Source: Pseudoxanthomonas sp. X-1
GTDB lineage: Bacteria > Pseudomonadota > Gammaproteobacteria > Xanthomonadales > Xanthomonadaceae
Assembly (NCBI RefSeq): GCF_020042665.1
Contig: NZ_CP083376.1
Coordinates: 2,888,001 to 2,952,000 of the forward strand
Direction: 5' to 3'
DNA length: 64,000 nt
Shown: piece after piece, positions 61,401-64,000 of the stretch
Position numbering within the stretch: the first letter of the stretch is position 1
How the letters are laid out: each line of letters starts with the position of its first letter
The notes under the pieces: generated by a model
What the model saw: the letters and a program-made list of their open reading frames with translations, nothing else
Told to the model about the DNA's origin: nothing
The model's database searches: none
Program-made: the position numbers and the translations under genes

Positions 61401-61880
61401 TCAGTGCTGGTGACCGCCATCGCCGTGCACGTGGCCGTGCTCGATCTCCTCCGGCGAGGCCTCGCGCACCTCGACGATCTCCACGTCGAAGTGCAGGTCC
61501 TTGCCGGCCATCGGGTGGTTGAGGTCGACGTCGACCACGCTCATGCCGACCTTCTGGATGGTCACCGCGCGCGGACCGAAGTTGGTCTGCAGCACGACCT
61601 GCTGGCCGGCGGCGAGCTTCTGGCCGCCGAAGTGCTTCTTGGGCACGCGCTGGCTCAGGCCATCGCGGCGCTCGCCGTAGGCATCGGCCGCGGCCACGTC
61701 CACGCCGAAGCTTTCGCCGGCTTCCTTGTCCATCATCGCGGCCTCCAGGCCGGGGATGATGTTGCCGTGGCCGACCAGGATGGCCAGCGGCTCGCGGTCC
61801 CTGGAGGACTCCAGCGGCTCGGCGCCGACTTCGGACACGGTGTAGTGGAAACGCACGACGCTGTCTTTGGCGATTTTCAT
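61401..61880 (-). CDS. slyD: FKBP-type peptidyl-prolyl isomerase SlyD
   Basis: 159 residues. FKBP domain split by the chaperone insert-in-flap domain (about 68-125): VVRFHYTVSE, LAILVGHGNIIPGLEAAM, then AYGERRDGLSQRVPKKHF, then LNHPMAGKDLHFDVEIVEV. The C-terminal tail HGHVHGDGGHQH is histidine-rich and likely binds nickel or other metals. Divergent from the NlpC/P60 lipoprotein. Confidence 0.95.
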   Translation of the reverse strand: MKIAKDSVVRFHYTVSEVGAEPLESSRDREPLAILVGHGNIIPGLEAAMMDKEAGESFGVDVAAADAYGERRDGLSQRVPKKHFGGQKLAAGQQVVLQTNFGPRAVTIQKVGMSVVDVDLNHPMAGKDLHFDVEIVEVREASPEEIEHGHVHGDGGHQH

Positions 61881-61953
61881 TGCAAACTCTGGTGAAGGCC
61901 GCGGTGGCGCGGCTGGGGGCGCGGCTTGTCCGCCGCAGGGCGTGCGGACCACA

Positions 61954-62529
61954 ATGGCCGCGATGAAGACCGTCCATTATCCGGGCTCGCCCCGGCGCAT
62001 GCCAGCCGCCCTGCCCGGACGCGGCCTGGCCGTTGCCGGACTCGCACTGGTCCTGGCCCTGCTGGCCGGCTGCGGCAGCGAGCGCCCGGTGGTCCGGGCC
62101 AAGGCGCCGCCACCGCCCCGGGTCTGGTCGGTGCAGCCGGTGGCCGACCCGATGGCGGTCAATTCGGTGGTCATGCGGGCGCTGGGCCTGGTCGGCACGC
62201 CCTACCGCTACGGCGGCAACACGCCCGACTCGGGCTTCGACTGCAGCGGATTGGTCAACTACGTCTACCGCGACATGCTCGACCTGCGCCTGCCGCGCAC
62301 GTCCCGGGAGCTGGCCCAGATCCAGGGTCCTCGGATCGAGGAGACCCGTCTGGCGCCGGCCGACCTGGTGTTCTTCGGCACGCCCGGCAGCGTCAGCCAC
62401 GTCGGCATCTATGTCGGCGAGGGCCGCTTCGTGCACGCCCCCAGCAGCGGCGGAACGGTCCGCCTGGACTCGCTGGACGGGGTCTACTGGCGGGATCATT
62501 ACAGTGGCGCGCGCCGGGTTGTTAATTAA
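61954..62529 (+). CDS. NlpC/P60 lipoprotein endopeptidase
   Basis: 191 residues. Signal peptide with lipobox LAGC, proline-rich linker, then the NlpC/P60 domain: catalytic Cys in GFDCSGLVNYVYR, His in VSHVGIYVG and the third polar residue in FVHAPS. Such enzymes cut peptide cross-links of peptidoglycan. ATG at 61954 is chosen; 61963 or 61999 are possible. A second NlpC/P60 gene follows after 121 bases. Confidence 0.9.
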   Translation: MAAMKTVHYPGSPRRMPAALPGRGLAVAGLALVLALLAGCGSERPVVRAKAPPPPRVWSVQPVADPMAVNSVVMRALGLVGTPYRYGGNTPDSGFDCSGLVNYVYRDMLDLRLPRTSRELAQIQGPRIEETRLAPADLVFFGTPGSVSHVGIYVGEGRFVHAPSSGGTVRLDSLDGVYWRDHYSGARRVVN

Positions 62530-62650
62530 GCGTGATTCTTAAAATGTGATGGGTGTCGCAACCACCTCCACGCTCCTGTAACGAACTTTGAACAATTTCA
62601 CCGGCATCTAACGGCAAACTCCAGTCTCCGCCGCGAACCTTCACCAGCCC

Positions 62651-63565
62651 GTGACGAACGACGACCTGAAGTTGGGCCAGCCGCTCACCACCCGCAAACT
62701 GCGTCGTGGCCCGCTTCCCCTGCTGATCCTGGCTCTGCTTGGCACCGGTGCCGCGCCGCTGGCGATGGCCCAGGAAGCCACCTCTCCTCCCGCCGCGCCG
62801 TCCCCGGACGTGGCCACGGTCACCAGCCCGGTGGCCACCACGGTCGCCACCGGCGTACCGACTCCGATCAATACCAACGCCACCGCCGCCGTTCCGGCCG
62901 GGCAGCCGATCGCCGCTCCTGCGGCGCCGGCCGTGACCGTCCCGGTCGCGGCGCTGGCCCCGGCGGCCGCCGTGCCGGCCGTGGCCGCCAGCGGTTCGCT
63001 GCGCGACAAGGCCACCGAGGCCGCCGCCGCCACCCTCACCGCGCTGCTGCCGCGCCTGGCCGCCAGCGACACGGTGCCGGTCATGGACCGTTCCACCACG
63101 CTGGCCGGTGACCTGAGCCGCCTGCTGAGCCACTACAACCTGGCCGGTGCCGCGGCTGCGGCCGGCGGCCAGGCCGATGTCGGCAAGGTGCAGAGCGTCC
63201 TGCAGAGCGCCCTGGCCCTGCTCGGCACGCCCTACCGCTGGGGCGGCACCGACCCGGACAGCGGTCTGGATTGCAGCGGCCTGGTGAGCTACGTGTTCCG
63301 CACCGCCCTGGGCGTGGACCTGCCGCGCGTCTCGCGCGACATGGCCGCCGATGGCGAGGGCGAACTGATCAGGAACCGCGAGCAGCTGCGCCAGGGCGAC
63401 CTGGTGTTCTTCGGTGCCCGTGGCCGCGTCAACCACGTCGGCATCTATGTCGGCGAGGGCCGCTTCCTGCATTCGCCCAGCACCGGCAAGGACGTGCGCG
63501 TGGATACGCTGACCTCCGGCTACTGGGGCGGTCGCTTCATGCAGGCGCGCCGCGTCTCGCTGTAA
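62651..63565 (+). CDS. Secreted NlpC/P60 endopeptidase
   Basis: 304 residues, GTG start. Signal peptide to AMAQ, then a 130-residue alanine/proline/valine-rich low-complexity region, then NlpC/P60: LDCSGLVSYVFR (Cys), VNHVGIYVG (His), FLHSPS. It shares the domain with the lipoprotein upstream (LLGTPYRWGGTDPDSG against LVGTPYRYGGNTPDSG), so the two are likely tandem paralogues with different anchoring. Confidence 0.9.
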   Translation: MTNDDLKLGQPLTTRKLRRGPLPLLILALLGTGAAPLAMAQEATSPPAAPSPDVATVTSPVATTVATGVPTPINTNATAAVPAGQPIAAPAAPAVTVPVAALAPAAAVPAVAASGSLRDKATEAAAATLTALLPRLAASDTVPVMDRSTTLAGDLSRLLSHYNLAGAAAAAGGQADVGKVQSVLQSALALLGTPYRWGGTDPDSGLDCSGLVSYVFRTALGVDLPRVSRDMAADGEGELIRNREQLRQGDLVFFGARGRVNHVGIYVGEGRFLHSPSTGKDVRVDTLTSGYWGGRFMQARRVSL

Positions 63566-63588
63566 GCGCGGACTCAGGGCTGCAACCG

Positions 63589-63616
63589 AAAGCCGGCGCA
63601 TGCGCCGGCTTTTTTG
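63589..63616 (+). terminator. Terminator after the second NlpC/P60 gene
   Basis: AAAGCCGGCGC / GCGCCGGCTTT palindrome followed by a T-run. Confidence 0.92.
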
Positions 63617-63707
63617 TTGTTCGCTCTGATCGAGGGACTTGGCGCGTGCCAGTGCTGCTTCGGACGGGCAACGGTCCGGCGGGCGGTGGCCGCCTATCCC
63701 TGAGGGT

Positions 63708-64000
63708 CTAGGCGTGGAACGCGGCCACGGTCTGCTCGATGTCCTTGCTCAGCTCCATCACCTTGATGGCGTAGTCGGCCAGGCGCTGGTCCGCCTCGCT
63801 GGTCGGCGTCCATGGCGGCACGGGGGTCGGCTTGCCCTCGGCCTGATCCATGGCCACGAACACGATCACGCAGTGCGTGCACAGGCGGCTGACCGCCTCG
63901 CCTTCGCCCGGCTCCAGGTCGCGCGCGCGCACGTCCACGGCGAAGTGCATGCTGCTGGTGCCGGTGTGGACCAGCTTGGCGGTGACCGTGACCAGGTCGC
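63708..64000 (-). CDS. yciA: Acyl-CoA thioesterase (YciA-like hotdog), 5' end cut by window edge
   Basis: About 97 C-terminal residues are visible. LVTVTAKLVHTGTSSMHFAVDV and CTHCVIVFVAMDQAEGKPTPVPPW fit the hotdog-fold acyl-CoA thioesterases of the YciA group, which cleave several acyl-CoAs. The N-terminus lies beyond base 64000. Confidence 0.85.
   Translation of the reverse strand, partial: DLVTVTAKLVHTGTSSMHFAVDVRARDLEPGEGEAVSRLCTHCVIVFVAMDQAEGKPTPVPPWTPTSEADQRLADYAIKVMELSKDIEQTVAAFHA

Overview
The window reads as ordinary chromosome of a high-GC gammaproteobacterium of the family Xanthomonadaceae (Lysobacteraceae), close to Xanthomonas, Stenotrophomonas or Pseudoxanthomonas. The evidence is a LexA operator of the xanthomonad type (TTAGTAGTAATACTACTAA), a Bcp/PrxQ with the Cys48/Cys84 pair known from Xanthomonas, an emrR-emrC-emrA-emrB efflux operon arranged as in Stenotrophomonas, and xanthomonad-like short palindromic repeats. 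The genus cannot be fixed by reading alone. I see no prophage, integrase, transposase, CRISPR array or plasmid gene.

Layout. 1-5243 (minus strand): pcnB-folK-panB-panC-panD-pgi, a tightly packed run for RNA polyadenylation, folate, pantothenate and sugar phosphate metabolism; pgi runs off the left edge. 5278-8605: tRNA-Glu, fdxA, bamC-dapA, and divergent gcvR-bcp. 8688-13399: phoH, a hydrolase and a two-gene nucleotide-sugar dehydrogenase/epimerase pair. 13541-22764: tRNA-Arg, tRNA-Ser, then the conserved DNA-repair block csrA-alaS-recX-recA-lexA, a three-gene coupled micro-operon, and ubiB-pncC. 22939-35678: Tat-type beta-glucosidase, CorA/ZntB-like transporter, aldo/keto reductase, OsmC, a LysR/epimerase divergent pair, mutS, a GST with a YafY-type regulator, and a DUF937 protein. 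35838-43926: katG, an APH-fold kinase, a TPP riboswitch driving a TonB receptor and PnuC-type transporter (thiamine import), and a MATE exporter. 43942-50707 (minus): hslR, two small lipoproteins, rpsP-rimM-trmD-rplS, and ffh with a nitronate monooxygenase and class IV aminotransferase. 50838-56467: a YpjD-type membrane protein and emrRCAB. 56659-64000: a secreted esterase divergent from an AmpR-like regulator, gor, DUF418, slyD, two NlpC/P60 cell-wall hydrolases and a partial acyl-CoA thioesterase.

How the genes work together. Several themes recur: SOS control (lexA, recA, recX), oxidative defence (bcp, katG, gor, osmC, gst), translation and RNA housekeeping (alaS, csrA, rpsP operon, ffh, pcnB), vitamin supply (pantothenate synthesis; riboswitch-controlled thiamine uptake) and envelope work (bamC, NlpC/P60, efflux). 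No single dramatic new system is evident. The most interesting items are a pcnB with no standard start codon upstream of its conserved N-terminus, a probable leaderless lexA with its operator on the promoter, a coupled three-gene micro-operon opposite lexA, an APH-fold kinase beside the thiamine uptake genes, and an AmpR-type regulator facing a secreted esterase instead of a beta-lactamase.
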